Below are positions 1 to 9,342 of a stretch of 22,364 bases of DNA, piece after piece. The notes under the pieces were generated by a model that saw only the letters and a program-made list of their open reading frames with translations, had not been told where the DNA came from and did no database searches. The stretch is taken from positions 1 through 22,364 of the forward strand of contig JAIDTS010000333.1 in the NCBI GenBank assembly GCA_029060585.1, given 5' to 3'. The position numbers and the translations under genes are program-made. Every line of letters starts with the position of its first letter. Within the stretch, counting starts at the first letter, position 1. Source of the DNA: Muribaculaceae bacterium (GTDB lineage: Bacteria; Bacteroidota; Bacteroidia; Bacteroidales; Muribaculaceae).

Positions 1-3000
1 TCCGTAGTGTGCGGAATAGCTCCGAAACGGTCCTTGAGCTGCGCCCGGAATTCCTCGATCTGCTCGGCGTTCTCCATGTTGTCGAGCTGCTGGTAGAGCG
101 ATATGCGCTCGCTCTCCTGGGGCACGTAGGAAGGGGGAAGCCTCAGCTCGAGATCGCTCTCTATGGCGCAGTCCGCCACAAACTCCTCCTCGCCGGGCTT
201 TACGGTCTCGGCAAACGTATCGGCGAATTCCTCCGTCTTAAGTTCAAGTACGGATTCCTTCAGTATCTTCTGATATGTCTCGTAGCCCAGGTCGGCGATA
301 AAACCGGACTGTTCGGCACCGAGCAGGTTGCCCGCGCCTCGGATGTCGAGGTCCTGCATGGCGATGTGTATGCCGCTTCCGAGGTCGCTGAAGCTCTCTA
401 TGGCCTGCAGGCGGCGACGCGCCACTGGCGTCAAAGGCGCACCTGGAGGCACCATGAAGTAGCAGAACGCCTTCCGGTCGCTTCTACCTACACGGCCACG
501 AAGCTGATGCAGCTCAGAAAGACCGAAATGATGCGCGTTGTTGACGATTATCGTATTGACGTTGGGCATATCGACGCCGTTCTCAACGATTGTCGTGGAG
601 AGCAATATGTCATAGTCGTGGGCGGCGAAGTCGAGTATAGCCTTCTCAAGCTGCTCGGGAGGCATCTGTCCGTGCGCCTTTATCACCCTTGCATCAGGCA
701 CAAGACGGTTCAGCATATTCTCAAGCACATTGAGGTTCTCTATGCGATTGGAGATGACGAAAAGCTGACCGTTGCGCGAGAGCTCGAAGTTTACGGCTTC
801 CTTCACCATCTCGTCGTCGAGCGTTGCTACGGTCGTGACCACCGGATGGCGGTTGGCAGGCGGAGTGTTGAGCGAACTGAGGTCTCTCGCTCCCATAAGC
901 GAGAACTGCAGGGTGCGCGGTATGGGGGTGGCGCTCATGGTCAGCGTGTCGACGTTGACCTTCATCTGCTTCAGCTTTTCCTTGACTGAAACGCCAAACT
1001 TCTGCTCCTCGTCGACTATAAGCAGTCCGAGATCCTTGAATTTTACCGATTTTCCGACCAATTTGTGTGTCCCTATAAGGATGTCGACCTTGCCGGCCTC
1101 CAAATCCGCCAGTATCTGTTTCACTTCCTTGGGTTTCTTGGCGCGCGATATGAACTCTACCCTTACCGGAAGATCCTTGAGGCGTTTGGAGAAGGTACGG
1201 TAGTGCTGCATGGCGAGCACCGTCGTAGGCACGAGCACAGCCGTCTGCTTCGAATCGGTCGCGGCCTTGAATGCGGCTCGGATGGCGAGCTCGGTCTTTC
1301 CGAAACCCACGTCGCCGCAGACGAGCCTGTCCATAGGCCGCGGGCTCTCCATGTCGGCCTTTATAGCCTGAGTGGCCTTCAGCTGGTCGGGGGTGTCCTC
1401 GTAGATGAAGCTCGCCTCCAGCTCATGCTGCAGATAGGAGTCGGGAGAGTAGGCGAATCCTTTTTCTTCACGCCGCGCGGCATAGAGTTTTATGAGGTCA
1501 CGGGCGATGTCCTTCATCTTGGTCTTGGTGCGGTCCTTGATACGGTTCCACGCACCCGAGCCCAGCTTGTTGATCTTAGGCGGCACCCCCTCCTTACCAC
1601 GGTATTTCGAAAGCTTATGAAGCGAATGTATCGAGACGAGGATCATGTCGTCGTTCTGATACAGAAGCTTGATCATCTCCTGCGGACTCCCGTTGGTGTC
1701 GGTCTTTATCAGTCCTGCGAAACGCCCGATGCCGTGGTCGATATGCACTATGTAGTCACCGATCTCTATCTGGTTGAGTTCCTTGAGCGAGAGGGCCAGC
1801 TTGCCGCTCCTGGCCTTGTCGGATTTAAGGCTGTATTTATGGAATCGGTCGAATATCTGATGGTCGGTGAAGAAACAGGTCTTGGTGTCATGGTCCACGA
1901 ATCCTGCATGCAATGTCTGTGCCACAGGAGTGAAGTCTATCCGGTCTCCCCTGTCGGCGAATATCTCCTTCAGTCGCTCGCCCTGATACTGCGAGTCGCT
2001 GAGTATGAGCAGGCGGTATCCGTCTGCAAGCATTTTTGTAAACGACTCGGAGATGATATCGAAATTCTTGTGGTAGAGGGCCTGTGGCGACGTGTTGAAC
2101 TCCATTACGGAATCCGCTCCCGATGCGGTGGCGGTCATACCGAACTCGAAGATGCGGAACTCTTCGAACCTCCTTACGAAATCCTCAGCGTCCACCACCT
2201 TTTTCATGGCTTCCGGATCTCCCTCCTCGGCAATAGCGGCCGATTCGGAATACTGCTGCGAGGCGATGTCGCGTACTGTAGCCGACAGAGCCGTCTTATC
2301 CGCTACAAACAGTGGAGTGTCGTTTCCTATGAATTCGAGCAGCGACACCCCGTGCTCGCCGCTTCCCTCCGCGGCGGAGGCGGCTACTATCGACACTTCG
2401 CCGAGCCGCTGCTCGGAAAGCTGAGTCTCGACGTTGAACGTGCGTATGGAGTCGATCTCGTCGTCGAAGAAGTCAAGACGGTAGGGAAGCTCGTTGGAGT
2501 AGGAGAAAACGTCCAGAATAGAGCCTCTGCGGGCAAACTGGCCGGGTTCGTAGACATAGTCGACATGCCGGAAACCTAATTCCTCCAGTTTATCCTCTAC
2601 CCGGGCTATATCTGCTTTCTTAGTGGTCGAAAGCTTCAGTGTGCTCTTCTCGAGGTCTTCCTTCATAGGCACCCTCTCGGCGAGCGCGTCGGGGTAGGTG
2701 ACGATCCATCCTATCCTGCCGCTTCTCCAGCCGTCGATGGCCTCGGCGCGCAGTATCTGCTGCGGCGCGTCGACACGTCCGTATTTGATATGACGCTTGT
2801 ATCCGCTCGGAAAAAACGCGACCTCGCATTCCGCTACCCGCGACAGGTCATGGTAGAGGTAGCCGGCAGAGTCGGCGTCATCCGCTACTATGACCATGGG
2901 ATGCTTCGTGTCCGCAACCTTGCCGAGCAATACGGCCGCCGCCGACCCTTTCAGGCCGGAGAGAGTCACACGCCGCGACTTTTTGTCACCTATGAGTTTC

Positions 3001-3071
3001 CTGAGTGCCTTCAGTCGCGCCGGAGCGGCGAAAAGCGAGGCGGCCTCGCCCAGCGTCATCTGTCCGCTCAT
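1..3071 (-). CDS. mfd: Transcription-repair coupling factor Mfd (3' end cut by window edge)
   Basis: Superfamily 2 DNA translocase that removes stalled RNA polymerase and recruits UvrA for transcription-coupled repair. My minus-strand translation is open for 1,023 codons. It has an N-terminal UvrB-like part, a CarD-like RNA-polymerase-interaction segment around residues 430-500 (GDYIVHIDHGIGRF), Walker A GDVGFGKTE near residue 585, the DEEQ Walker B box at 687-690, SATPIPRT downstream, and the helicase motif VI-type GRVGRS at 859-864. Family members are usually about 1,100-1,150 residues, so roughly the last 100 residues (TRCF C-terminal domain) lie outside the window. The ATG at 3071 overlaps the stop of the upstream S41 protease gene in an ATGA, implying translational coupling. 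uvrC lies elsewhere in the same window. The long plus-strand reading frames opposite this gene are shadows. Confidence 0.97.
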   Translation of the reverse strand, partial: MSGQMTLGEAASLFAAPARLKALRKLIGDKKSRRVTLSGLKGSAAAVLLGKVADTKHPMVIVADDADSAGYLYHDLSRVAECEVAFFPSGYKRHIKYGRVDAPQQILRAEAIDGWRSGRIGWIVTYPDALAERVPMKEDLEKSTLKLSTTKKADIARVEDKLEELGFRHVDYVYEPGQFARRGSILDVFSYSNELPYRLDFFDDEIDSIRTFNVETQLSEQRLGEVSIVAASAAEGSGEHGVSLLEFIGNDTPLFVADKTALSATVRDIASQQYSESAAIAEEGDPEAMKKVVDAEDFVRRFEEFRIFEFGMTATASGADSVMEFNTSPQALYHKNFDIISESFTKMLADGYRLLILSDSQYQGERLKEIFADRGDRIDFTPVAQTLHAGFVDHDTKTCFFTDHQIFDRFHKYSLKSDKARSGKLALSLKELNQIEIGDYIVHIDHGIGRFAGLIKTDTNGSPQEMIKLLYQNDDMILVSIHSLHKLSKYRGKEGVPPKINKLGSGAWNRIKDRTKTKMKDIARDLIKLYAARREEKGFAYSPDSYLQHELEASFIYEDTPDQLKATQAIKADMESPRPMDRLVCGDVGFGKTELAIRAAFKAATDSKQTAVLVPTTVLAMQHYRTFSKRLKDLPVRVEFISRAKKPKEVKQILADLEAGKVDILIGTHKLVGKSVKFKDLGLLIVDEEQKFGVSVKEKLKQMKVNVDTLTMSATPIPRTLQFSLMGARDLSSLNTPPANRHPVVTTVATLDDEMVKEAVNFELSRNGQLFVISNRIENLNVLENMLNRLVPDARVIKAHGQMPPEQLEKAILDFAAHDYDILLSTTIVENGVDMPNVNTIIVNNAHHFGLSELHQLRGRVGRSDRKAFCYFMVPPGAPLTPVARRRLQAIESFSDLGSGIHIAMQDLDIRGAGNLLGAEQSGFIADLGYETYQKILKESVLELKTEEFADTFAETVKPGEEEFVADCAIESDLELRLPPSYVPQESERISLYQQLDNMENAEQIEEFRAQLKDRFGAIPHTT

Positions 3072-4777
3072 TTGCGTTTTGCGGTTTCTGTTTTACGCTT
3101 TGCATTGTCCTTCGGCGCCTTTGCCTTGCCAGCCTCGGAAGTGCCTTTCAATATCGCTTCGTATTCCGGCGACTCGATGATTCCTAAAGCAGCCTGCACT
3201 ACGGGGTCGGTGCGTATTTCTACGGCCACACGGCCTCCTTCGCCGTAATAGCGCGTGGCAATCTCCTCGGCGAGATAATCCTTGATCTCTCCCTTCTTGA
3301 ATTCCAGGTCGCGCTTAAGATCGCTGCCGAGCGATTTCTCAAGAATCGCCAGAGTGGAATCGTTGTCTGCCGTCATGTATCCCTGCTCGTCGGCCTGTTT
3401 GCGGAGTTCCTTGAGCAGTGCGTCGAAAGAAGTGTCGTATTTCATGTCGCTCTCCGTCACGAATTCCGTGAAGTCGGCGTAGTCCTCGTCAGTAAGGCCG
3501 AAACTTGCGAGAGGCATGGCTTCCGGATGCGTGGCGCGGTATTTGTTGGCGAAGTCGAAGATCCTGTTCTTGGTCACGAGGTTGTAGAGGATGTCGGAAT
3601 AGTTGTTGTTCTTCACCACTGAATCCGGTTGAAGGCCACCCCCGTCGCGCACCTCACGCCCACGTGAGGTATAATACACGTTGGTCAGCGAATCGGGCGT
3701 GCGCGCCACACTTCCGTCGGGATTGCGGCGCGAATAGTCGAGGGCCTGGATGAGGCGCCCCGACGGTATGTAGTATTTGGCTACCGTCACCTTCATGTTG
3801 GCGTCGTGGGGTAGGGGGAAGAAATTCTGCACAAGTCCCTTTCCGAAACTGCGGTTGCCTACCAGAACTGCGCGGTCGAGATCCTGCAGTGCTCCTGCAG
3901 TGATCTCAGACGCCGAAGCAGTCCCTCCATCGGTCAGCACAGCGAGGGGCATGTCAGGGAAAGAGGGGGTATGGGTGGTCTTATAGATACGCTCCTTGCC
4001 GTTGCCGCTCGTGCGGAGCACCTGAGTGCCTTTCGGCAGGAAATTGCCTAATATCTCGATGGCGCTCTCCACAAGACCGCCCCCGTTACCGCGAAGGTCG
4101 AGTATGAGTTTCGAGAATCCCGGATTCTCCTTCAATGAGTCGAGGGCGACCGCGATCTCCTGCGGGGAGTTGGCTAAATAACTGTTGAGGCGTATGTAGC
4201 CCGTCGACGGACTCACCATACCGAAATAGGGCACCGACTTCTCTCCGACTTTCTCACGGGTGATGGTAAAGGTCTTCAATGAGTCCGCCACATATGGACG
4301 CACGATCTCCACATAGACGTCCGTACCCGGATTGCCTCTCAGGAGTTTGGACACCTCGCCGTATTTCAGTCCCCGGGTGTCTGTAGTGTCAACCTTCACG
4401 ATCCAGTCTCCGGGCATCAGTCCGGCTTTTGCCGACGGACTTCCTTCCAGAGGCTGCGAGATTCTGACTTTCCCGTCATTCTCGGTAATGTAGCTGCCGA
4501 TGCCCGCATATTCCCCGGTCGTCAGCTTCATCACTGCGTCCTTGTCGTCTGCGGTATAGTATTCCGTATAGGGATCGACTGTGTTGAGCATGGCGTTCGA
4601 CGCCGCCTTGAACGCCTCGTCGATCCGGATGGAGTCGACATAGTTCTCCTCAAGCGTCTTGACCATGGCGTTGAAGGTCTTGAGGTTGCGCTGCAGCGCC
4701 ATGTCATGGCTTTTCTTTGCGGATGCGCCTGTTGATATGATTGTCAGCGCCACGAGGGGCAATAGTATCCTTTTCAT
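3068..4777 (-). CDS. S41 family C-terminal processing peptidase (CtpA/Prc type) with PDZ domain
   Basis: Periplasmic serine protease that trims or degrades proteins from the C-terminus. The 569-residue product begins with a Sec signal peptide (cleavage likely after STGASA, residue 20). A PDZ domain follows at about residues 85-160, with GIGSYI near 92-97 and the PGDWIVKVD strand at 122-130. The peptidase core carries LDLRGNGGG at 227-234. The Ser/Lys dyad is S288 in TASASE and K313 in FGKGLVQ; the 25-residue spacing matches the Prc dyad as I recall it. The Lys/Arg-rich tail (residues 550-569) has no clear function. The start at 4777 gives an intact signal peptide 18 bp after nadB; the upstream region is A/T-rich without a Shine-Dalgarno sequence. 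It is probably co-transcribed with nadB and mfd. I cannot see which substrate it cleaves. Confidence 0.95.
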   Translation of the reverse strand: MKRILLPLVALTIISTGASAKKSHDMALQRNLKTFNAMVKTLEENYVDSIRIDEAFKAASNAMLNTVDPYTEYYTADDKDAVMKLTTGEYAGIGSYITENDGKVRISQPLEGSPSAKAGLMPGDWIVKVDTTDTRGLKYGEVSKLLRGNPGTDVYVEIVRPYVADSLKTFTITREKVGEKSVPYFGMVSPSTGYIRLNSYLANSPQEIAVALDSLKENPGFSKLILDLRGNGGGLVESAIEILGNFLPKGTQVLRTSGNGKERIYKTTHTPSFPDMPLAVLTDGGTASASEITAGALQDLDRAVLVGNRSFGKGLVQNFFPLPHDANMKVTVAKYYIPSGRLIQALDYSRRNPDGSVARTPDSLTNVYYTSRGREVRDGGGLQPDSVVKNNNYSDILYNLVTKNRIFDFANKYRATHPEAMPLASFGLTDEDYADFTEFVTESDMKYDTSFDALLKELRKQADEQGYMTADNDSTLAILEKSLGSDLKRDLEFKKGEIKDYLAEEIATRYYGEGGRVAVEIRTDPVVQAALGIIESPEYEAILKGTSEAGKAKAPKDNAKRKTETAKRK

Positions 4778-4795
4778 ACGGAATATAAAGTTTGT

Positions 4796-6409
4796 TTACT
4801 GTGGTTCAACGCCCCGGAAGCCCTCAATGTTCGGAGTGGTCTCCGGATGCGGATAGTCTACGGTGAAGTGGAGTCCTCGGCTTTCCTTGCGTTCTCTGGC
4901 CTGACGCATGATGAGATAGCCTGTGTTGATGATGTTGCGCAATTCGCACAGCGCCCGTGTGGGTTTGCTCTCCTTGAAGAGCCGCTCGGTCTCCTGATAT
5001 AGGATGTCGAGCCTGTTCCAGGCCCTGTCGAGACGCAGGTCGCTCCTTACTATTCCTACATAGTAGCCCATGATCTGGTTTACTTCTTTCTCCGACTGTG
5101 TGATCAGCACCATCTCCTCGGGATGGGTCGTGCCTTCGTCGTTCCATTCAGGCACGTCGGTGCGGAAGTCTATGCCGTCTACTCTCTCGAGGGAGTGCCT
5201 GGCCGCGGCGTCTGCGTAGACCACCGCCTCGATCAGGGAGTTGGAGGCAAGACGGTTGCCTCCGTGCAGACCGGTGCATGAGCATTCGCCGATCGCGTAG
5301 AGCCTGTCGATGCTCGACTGCCCGTCGAGGTCTACCTTGATTCCTCCGCAGAGATAGTGGGCTGCCGGAGCCACCGGAATCATGTCTTTCGTTATGTCGA
5401 TGCCCAGCGAGAGGCATTTCTCATAGATGTTCGGGAAATGCTTCCTGGTCTCCTCAGGGTCTTTGTGCGTGACGTCAAGATAGACATGGTCTGTGCCGGT
5501 CTGCTTCATCTCCGAGTCAATCGCACGCGCTACGATGTCTCGCGGAGCAAGTGAGAGTCTCGGGTCGTATTTGTGCATGAATTCCTTCCCGTCAAGGGTT
5601 TTCAACACCGCTCCGTAGCCGCGCATGGCCTCTGTGATGAGGAAGCTCGGACGGTCGCCGGGATGGTAGAGGGCCGTAGGATGGAACTGGATGAATTCCA
5701 TGTCGCTGACGGTGCCTTTCGCACGATAGACCATCGCGATGCCGTCGCCCGTGGCTACGAGGGGATTTGTCGTGGTGGTGTAGCACGCACCGACTCCTCC
5801 GGTGGCCATGACCGTGATCTTTGCAAGGAAAGTGTCGACTTTCTCTGTCTCTTCGTCGAGCACGTACGCTCCGTAGCATGTGATGTCCGGAGTCCGGCGC
5901 GTGACTATCTTGCCTAAGTGATGCTGCGTGATAATCTCGACGGCGAAGTGATGCTCGAAGATGTCGATATATAGGTTTTCCTTTATTCGCTCTATGAGCG
6001 ACTGCTGGATTTCCGCGCCGGTGTTGTCTGCATGGTGGAGGATCCGGAATTCGCTGTGTCCTCCCTCGCGGTGCAGGTCGAAGCTACCGTCTTCCTTGCG
6101 GTCGAAGTCTACGCCCCATTCAAGTAGCTCCTTTATCTGGCTGGGCGCGTTACGTACCACCTTCTCTACCGCCGTCGGATCGGAGAGCCAGTCTCCGGCC
6201 ACCATGGTGTCATGGATGTGCTTTTCGAAATCGTCCACTTCAAGGTTGGTGACGCTGGCCACTCCTCCCTGAGCGAAAAACGTATTGGCTTCTTCGAGCG
6301 TGGCCTTGCAGATTATAGCCACGCGATGCTCCGCCGATGCCACCTTAAGGGCGAGGCTCATGCCGGCGACGCCGGAGCCGATCACGAGATAGTCGTATTT
6401 AAAAACCAT
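4796..6409 (-). CDS. nadB: L-aspartate oxidase NadB
   Basis: FAD-dependent flavoprotein oxidising L-aspartate to iminoaspartate, the first step of de novo NAD synthesis; NadA then condenses it with dihydroxyacetone phosphate. The 537-residue product has the N-terminal dinucleotide fold VIGSGVAGMS (GxGxxG at 11-16), FFAQGG near 44-49, HREGGHSEFRILH at 113-125 in the substrate/FAD region, FHPTALYHPG in the capping domain, and CGGIKVDLDG plus GLHGGNRLASNS toward the C-terminal FAD contacts. These Gly/Arg boxes are shared by fumarate reductase and succinate dehydrogenase flavoproteins, but the combination and length fit NadB. nadA and nadC are not visible. The gene begins 27 nt after a strong GC hairpin that follows the OmpA/TPR lipoprotein gene, and I see no TAnnTTTG box of its own, so read-through transcription is likely. 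Confidence 0.95.
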   Translation of the reverse strand: MVFKYDYLVIGSGVAGMSLALKVASAEHRVAIICKATLEEANTFFAQGGVASVTNLEVDDFEKHIHDTMVAGDWLSDPTAVEKVVRNAPSQIKELLEWGVDFDRKEDGSFDLHREGGHSEFRILHHADNTGAEIQQSLIERIKENLYIDIFEHHFAVEIITQHHLGKIVTRRTPDITCYGAYVLDEETEKVDTFLAKITVMATGGVGACYTTTTNPLVATGDGIAMVYRAKGTVSDMEFIQFHPTALYHPGDRPSFLITEAMRGYGAVLKTLDGKEFMHKYDPRLSLAPRDIVARAIDSEMKQTGTDHVYLDVTHKDPEETRKHFPNIYEKCLSLGIDITKDMIPVAPAAHYLCGGIKVDLDGQSSIDRLYAIGECSCTGLHGGNRLASNSLIEAVVYADAAARHSLERVDGIDFRTDVPEWNDEGTTHPEEMVLITQSEKEVNQIMGYYVGIVRSDLRLDRAWNRLDILYQETERLFKESKPTRALCELRNIINTGYLIMRQARERKESRGLHFTVDYPHPETTPNIEGFRGVEPQ

Positions 6410-6435
6410 TTGAAGTCTCTGTTTAGTCTATTGGT

Positions 6436-6465
6436 AGGGCGCGGGCCAGTCACGGCCCGCGCCCT
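6436..6465 (-). terminator. Perfect 12-bp GC-rich hairpin between the lipoprotein gene and nadB
   Basis: The arms 6436-6447 and 6454-6465 are perfect inverse complements (agggcgcgggcc) around the 6-nt loop agtcac. The hairpin lies 64 nt after the stop of the lipoprotein gene and 27 nt before nadB. Neither strand has a following T-run, so it is not a textbook intrinsic terminator. It could be a transcript 3'-end stabiliser, processing site or partial attenuator. A smaller 5-bp hairpin (6490-6494 with 6500-6504) lies just upstream in the same transcript. Confidence 0.55.
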
Positions 6466-6528
6466 TGAGGTCGGATTGTATTTCTTCAGGCGTCTTATCG
6501 ACGCTGCGATTTATCCTTGGGTGCCTGT

Positions 6529-8208
6529 TTAGAAGGCGAGGTTATAGCTTGCGAACTCGAGGTCCTTCTTAGCCTTCTCTGCGAGTGTGCTGTCAAGCTT
6601 GATAGCTTCGCGGAGGTTGGTCATGACCATGTTCTCGTTGTTGGTGCGTGCGCCTACGATCGCTGCGAGATAGTAGGTGTTGGCGTTCGGGTTCTTGATG
6701 GCAGAGAGGGTGTTCTTGGCTGCGCTGTAGTCCTTGGAAAGAATCTGGGCGAGGGCAGCGTTGTTGTTCTTCTCGTTGCCGAGGCTGCTTACAGCATTGG
6801 ACACCTTGCCCTCGTTGAGATAGAGAACGCCGAGGGCTGCGGCTGCCTCGGGGACACCGGCTGCACCGCCGATGAGGTCCTTGGCCTTGCCCATGTCGTC
6901 GGTAGCAAGAGCCACGAGACCGAGATTCAGGTCAACAGACTTCTCGTTGGGTGCGAGCTTCTTGGCCTGTGCGAGAGCCTTGGAGGCTGCGTCGTAGTTG
7001 CCGAGGCTGAACTGGGTGGCGCCGAGGCCGTTCCAGGTGCGGAAGTCGTTGGGATAGATCTGTGTAGCGGCGTTGTAGATGGCTGCCTTCTTGTTCACGT
7101 CATCGGTGATGGTGGCGAGGTAGAGGATCTCCTCGATGTTAAGGCCGTTAGGGTTGGACTCGAAGAGGGCTACCATCTCTTCGTCGCTCTTGCCGATCAC
7201 GTTGACGGTAGCTACGATCTTGGAGTAGCGGAGCTGCGGAAGGATCTGCTCGGCGAGTTCGTTGAAGACTGCCGACATGTTCTTGAGCTCTGCCTCGCGC
7301 TGCTCGGGATCCTTATACATCTTCAGGACGCTCAGGATGAGGTTCTTGTCCTGGATGTTGCTCTTCTCTACGAGCTGCTGGAAGCCTTCCCAGTCCTCGG
7401 GAGTGAACTCTGAGGTGAGTTCGCCGAATTCTGTGATCTTGTCCTTCTTGAGCTGGTTGCGCATGTAGTCTACAGTGTTGGTCTCACGCTTTTCTGCAAG
7501 CTGGGTATTGAATGCCATTGTGCCGTCAGGCGAAGCGTAAGAATGAACGTTGACATTGGCGATCTCCATGTTCGGTGCGGCATTGGCAGCGAGAAGGTCG
7601 TTGTTGAAGTCTACGTAGTCGGCTGCGCTGGTCTGGTTGGCGCGGATGTTTGCCTGGTTGATGAGGAACTTGATCTCAGCGCTATATTTTTCCTTGATGA
7701 TGCGCTCGAAGTTGCTGGTGGCGGGAGCCGCCTCGAGCACTGTCACGTCGGTGAGCGTTGAGGTGGCGATGACGCCGTAGCCTACCTTGACGCGGGGTAG
7801 GACGTAGTCGTTGCCTCCCTGATTCACCTTGAAGTCAAGGTAAAGGTCGCTGTTGGCCATCTCGGGCTGATACTTCACGTTGAAGGGAATGGTCACCGAA
7901 CCACCTTCCTTGTAGGAGATCACCTGGCCGTTGGCGCGGGCGTTCTCACCCTGGAATGTCACCTGTGAGCTGCTGGCCTCGCCGCCGTCCCATACGAGCA
8001 CCGGAGTGACTGTCACTACAGCGTTCTTGGGCATGAATTTTGCGGGTACTGTGCCGGAAATCGTGGCTGGTACTGTTTCGCCTACTGTCTCCAGCGGGGT
8101 CGGATTGGTGTTGAAGTACTCCGATGCGAAGTCCCCAACTTTCTTGGAGCAGGATCCCATCGTCAGGACCATGGCTCCCAATGAAAGATAAACTAAAGTC
8201 TTTTTCAT
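6529..8208 (-). CDS. Lipoprotein with OmpA-like domain and TPR repeats
   Basis: Probable abundant cell-envelope lipoprotein. From ATG 8208 the product has 559 residues. A type II signal peptide ends at Cys20 (lipobox TMGSC, followed by SKKVGD; no obvious acidic surface-export signal). Residues 40-150 are beta-rich and form a repeated-strand N-domain. Residues about 175-255 resemble the OmpA/MotB peptidoglycan-binding fold (HSYASPDG at 222-229, then NTQLAEKR at 234-241). Residues about 360-559 are helical, with TPR-like units (YPNDFRTWNGLG, and LGNYDAASKALAQAKKLAP near 402-420). I recognise the family from other Bacteroidales, where it is a conserved hypothetical. The frame is open upstream to 8370, but that extension crosses the promoter and lacks a signal sequence; ATG 8214 two codons earlier is the only close alternative. 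Likely monocistronic, behind a near-consensus promoter. Confidence 0.88.
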   Translation of the reverse strand: MKKTLVYLSLGAMVLTMGSCSKKVGDFASEYFNTNPTPLETVGETVPATISGTVPAKFMPKNAVVTVTPVLVWDGGEASSSQVTFQGENARANGQVISYKEGGSVTIPFNVKYQPEMANSDLYLDFKVNQGGNDYVLPRVKVGYGVIATSTLTDVTVLEAAPATSNFERIIKEKYSAEIKFLINQANIRANQTSAADYVDFNNDLLAANAAPNMEIANVNVHSYASPDGTMAFNTQLAEKRETNTVDYMRNQLKKDKITEFGELTSEFTPEDWEGFQQLVEKSNIQDKNLILSVLKMYKDPEQREAELKNMSAVFNELAEQILPQLRYSKIVATVNVIGKSDEEMVALFESNPNGLNIEEILYLATITDDVNKKAAIYNAATQIYPNDFRTWNGLGATQFSLGNYDAASKALAQAKKLAPNEKSVDLNLGLVALATDDMGKAKDLIGGAAGVPEAAAALGVLYLNEGKVSNAVSSLGNEKNNNAALAQILSKDYSAAKNTLSAIKNPNANTYYLAAIVGARTNNENMVMTNLREAIKLDSTLAEKAKKDLEFASYNLAF

Positions 8209-8304
8209 GATCATGTATATAAAAAAACTAACTAAATTTCGGGTTATCAATAGGTTATACACCAAGAGCCGCATCTCCGCGCAGACTTTCGGGTATTTGG
8301 AGAC

Positions 8305-8336
8305 CAAAGTTACATAATAAACGTCATATTTGCAAC
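8305..8336 (-). promoter_or_regulatory. Bacteroidota-type promoter for the OmpA/TPR lipoprotein gene
   Basis: On the minus strand, GTTG (8336-8333) is followed by a 20-nt spacer and TAACTTTG (8312-8305), a full match to the -7 box TAnnTTTG and 3 of 4 bases of the -33 box TTTG. Transcription would begin near 8298 and leave a leader of about 90 nt before ATG 8208. Just upstream, toward the ATP-grasp gene, are a run of nine T on the minus strand (8352-8344) and a loose CTGCCC/GGGCAG pairing that might end the preceding operon. The terminator reading is weak. Confidence 0.8.
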
Positions 8337-8397
8337 TTTTCCTTAAAAAAAAACTTGTCATCCTGCCCATACCCTGAATTTCTCGGGCAGCCGAATG

Positions 8398-9342
8398 CTA
8401 CGATTCGTAGAAGATGGCCTCTTTCTGATAGCGGGCCATCAGCGTGTTGTACGCCCAGTCTTCGCAGGGATTGAGCGTTATGCCACGTGATTCATCGATG
8501 ATGTAGTCGGTGATTGGAGCCCCCGCGTAGATGGAGCAGACCACTCCGCCACCCAGACGGGGATTGACCTCCATGAGAAGATAGCGGTTCCGGTCAAGGT
8601 CATGCAGGAACTGTAGAGTGACAGGACCTCTCAGTCCGAACGTCTCTATGACCTGGCGACTCAGTTTGTCGAGAGTGGTGTTGCGGCAGGTGATGGTCCT
8701 CGTGACTTCCCCGCCCATCACTTCCAGACGTACACGCGGAACTACTGTAAGGATTTCTCCCTTCTGAGAGACATAGCAGTCTACCGTGTATTCATCGCGG
8801 TTCTCGATGTATTCCTGCACGAGATAGTCGCTTAGCCCCTCAAGTTGCATGAGCTCGTCGAGCGTATGGAAGATCTTGATGCCTCTTGAGGCAGAGCCTT
8901 TCCTCGGCTTGGCTATGGCCGGCATCTTGGCATTGATTGCGGTGTAGGTTTTCGGTATGGGAATCCCTGCGTTCTCGAAGGCCTTGGCTGCCTCTACCTT
9001 GTCAAACATGGTCCGGCTCGTCTCGAAGTCCCCGACAGGTACGAATACTCCCGGCAGATGCTGACGCACCTTGGAGGCGATCTCGATGGCTCCGTCTACG
9101 AACGGAAGGATTATGTCGATCTCGTATTCCTTCGCTATCCTGACGATGTCGGCCACCACGTTGGGATCGCTCCATCTAAGACCTACGATCACTTTCCCCA
9201 CGAGCGCTATCGGCACCTGCTCGAGCAGTTCGTAGCTGATGATGTTGACCTCTCGGCCGATTCTTTCGCCACTCCGCTTAAACAGCTCCGCCATCGACAC
9301 TCGCCGGGCGCCCCCGAGCATCATTATGTTTATTTTTTTCAT
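8398..9342 (-). CDS. ATP-grasp domain protein (carbamoyl-phosphate-synthetase-like ligase)
   Basis: Predicted ATP-dependent carboxylate-amine or -thiol ligase; substrate unknown. The 314-residue product has an N-terminal Rossmann-like pre-ATP-grasp domain (MMLGGARRVSMAELFKRSG, residues 7-25), an ATP-binding segment AKPRKGSASRGI at 144-155, VQEYI at 175-179, and the metal/phosphate motif MEVNPRLGGG at 257-266 with E258 and N260. All residues expected for ATP/Mg binding appear present. It is shorter than biotin carboxylase or CarB and carries no extra catalytic domain. ATG 9342 overlaps the stop of the LegB-like gene by 4 bp, so the two are probably translationally coupled. The context suggests activation of a sugar-linked or acyl-amino-acid carboxylate, but that is inference only. 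Confidence 0.88.
   Translation of the reverse strand: MKKINIMMLGGARRVSMAELFKRSGERIGREVNIISYELLEQVPIALVGKVIVGLRWSDPNVVADIVRIAKEYEIDIILPFVDGAIEIASKVRQHLPGVFVPVGDFETSRTMFDKVEAAKAFENAGIPIPKTYTAINAKMPAIAKPRKGSASRGIKIFHTLDELMQLEGLSDYLVQEYIENRDEYTVDCYVSQKGEILTVVPRVRLEVMGGEVTRTITCRNTTLDKLSRQVIETFGLRGPVTLQFLHDLDRNRYLLMEVNPRLGGGVVCSIYAGAPITDYIIDESRGITLNPCEDWAYNTLMARYQKEAIFYES

Noticed and set aside
9..2579. Long plus-strand reading frames (326 and 504 residues) opposite mfd
   Set aside because: The minus strand encodes an uninterrupted Mfd with all helicase motifs; the plus frames have no recognisable domains and arise from codon bias.
8209..8370. Longer N-terminus of the OmpA/TPR lipoprotein
   Set aside because: It runs through the predicted promoter and would destroy the lipoprotein signal peptide that starts at 8208.
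8344..8397. Intrinsic terminator after the ATP-grasp gene
   Set aside because: The CTGCCC/GGGCAG pairing has a 16-nt loop and 9 nt before the T-run, so it is too loose to call as a separate feature.
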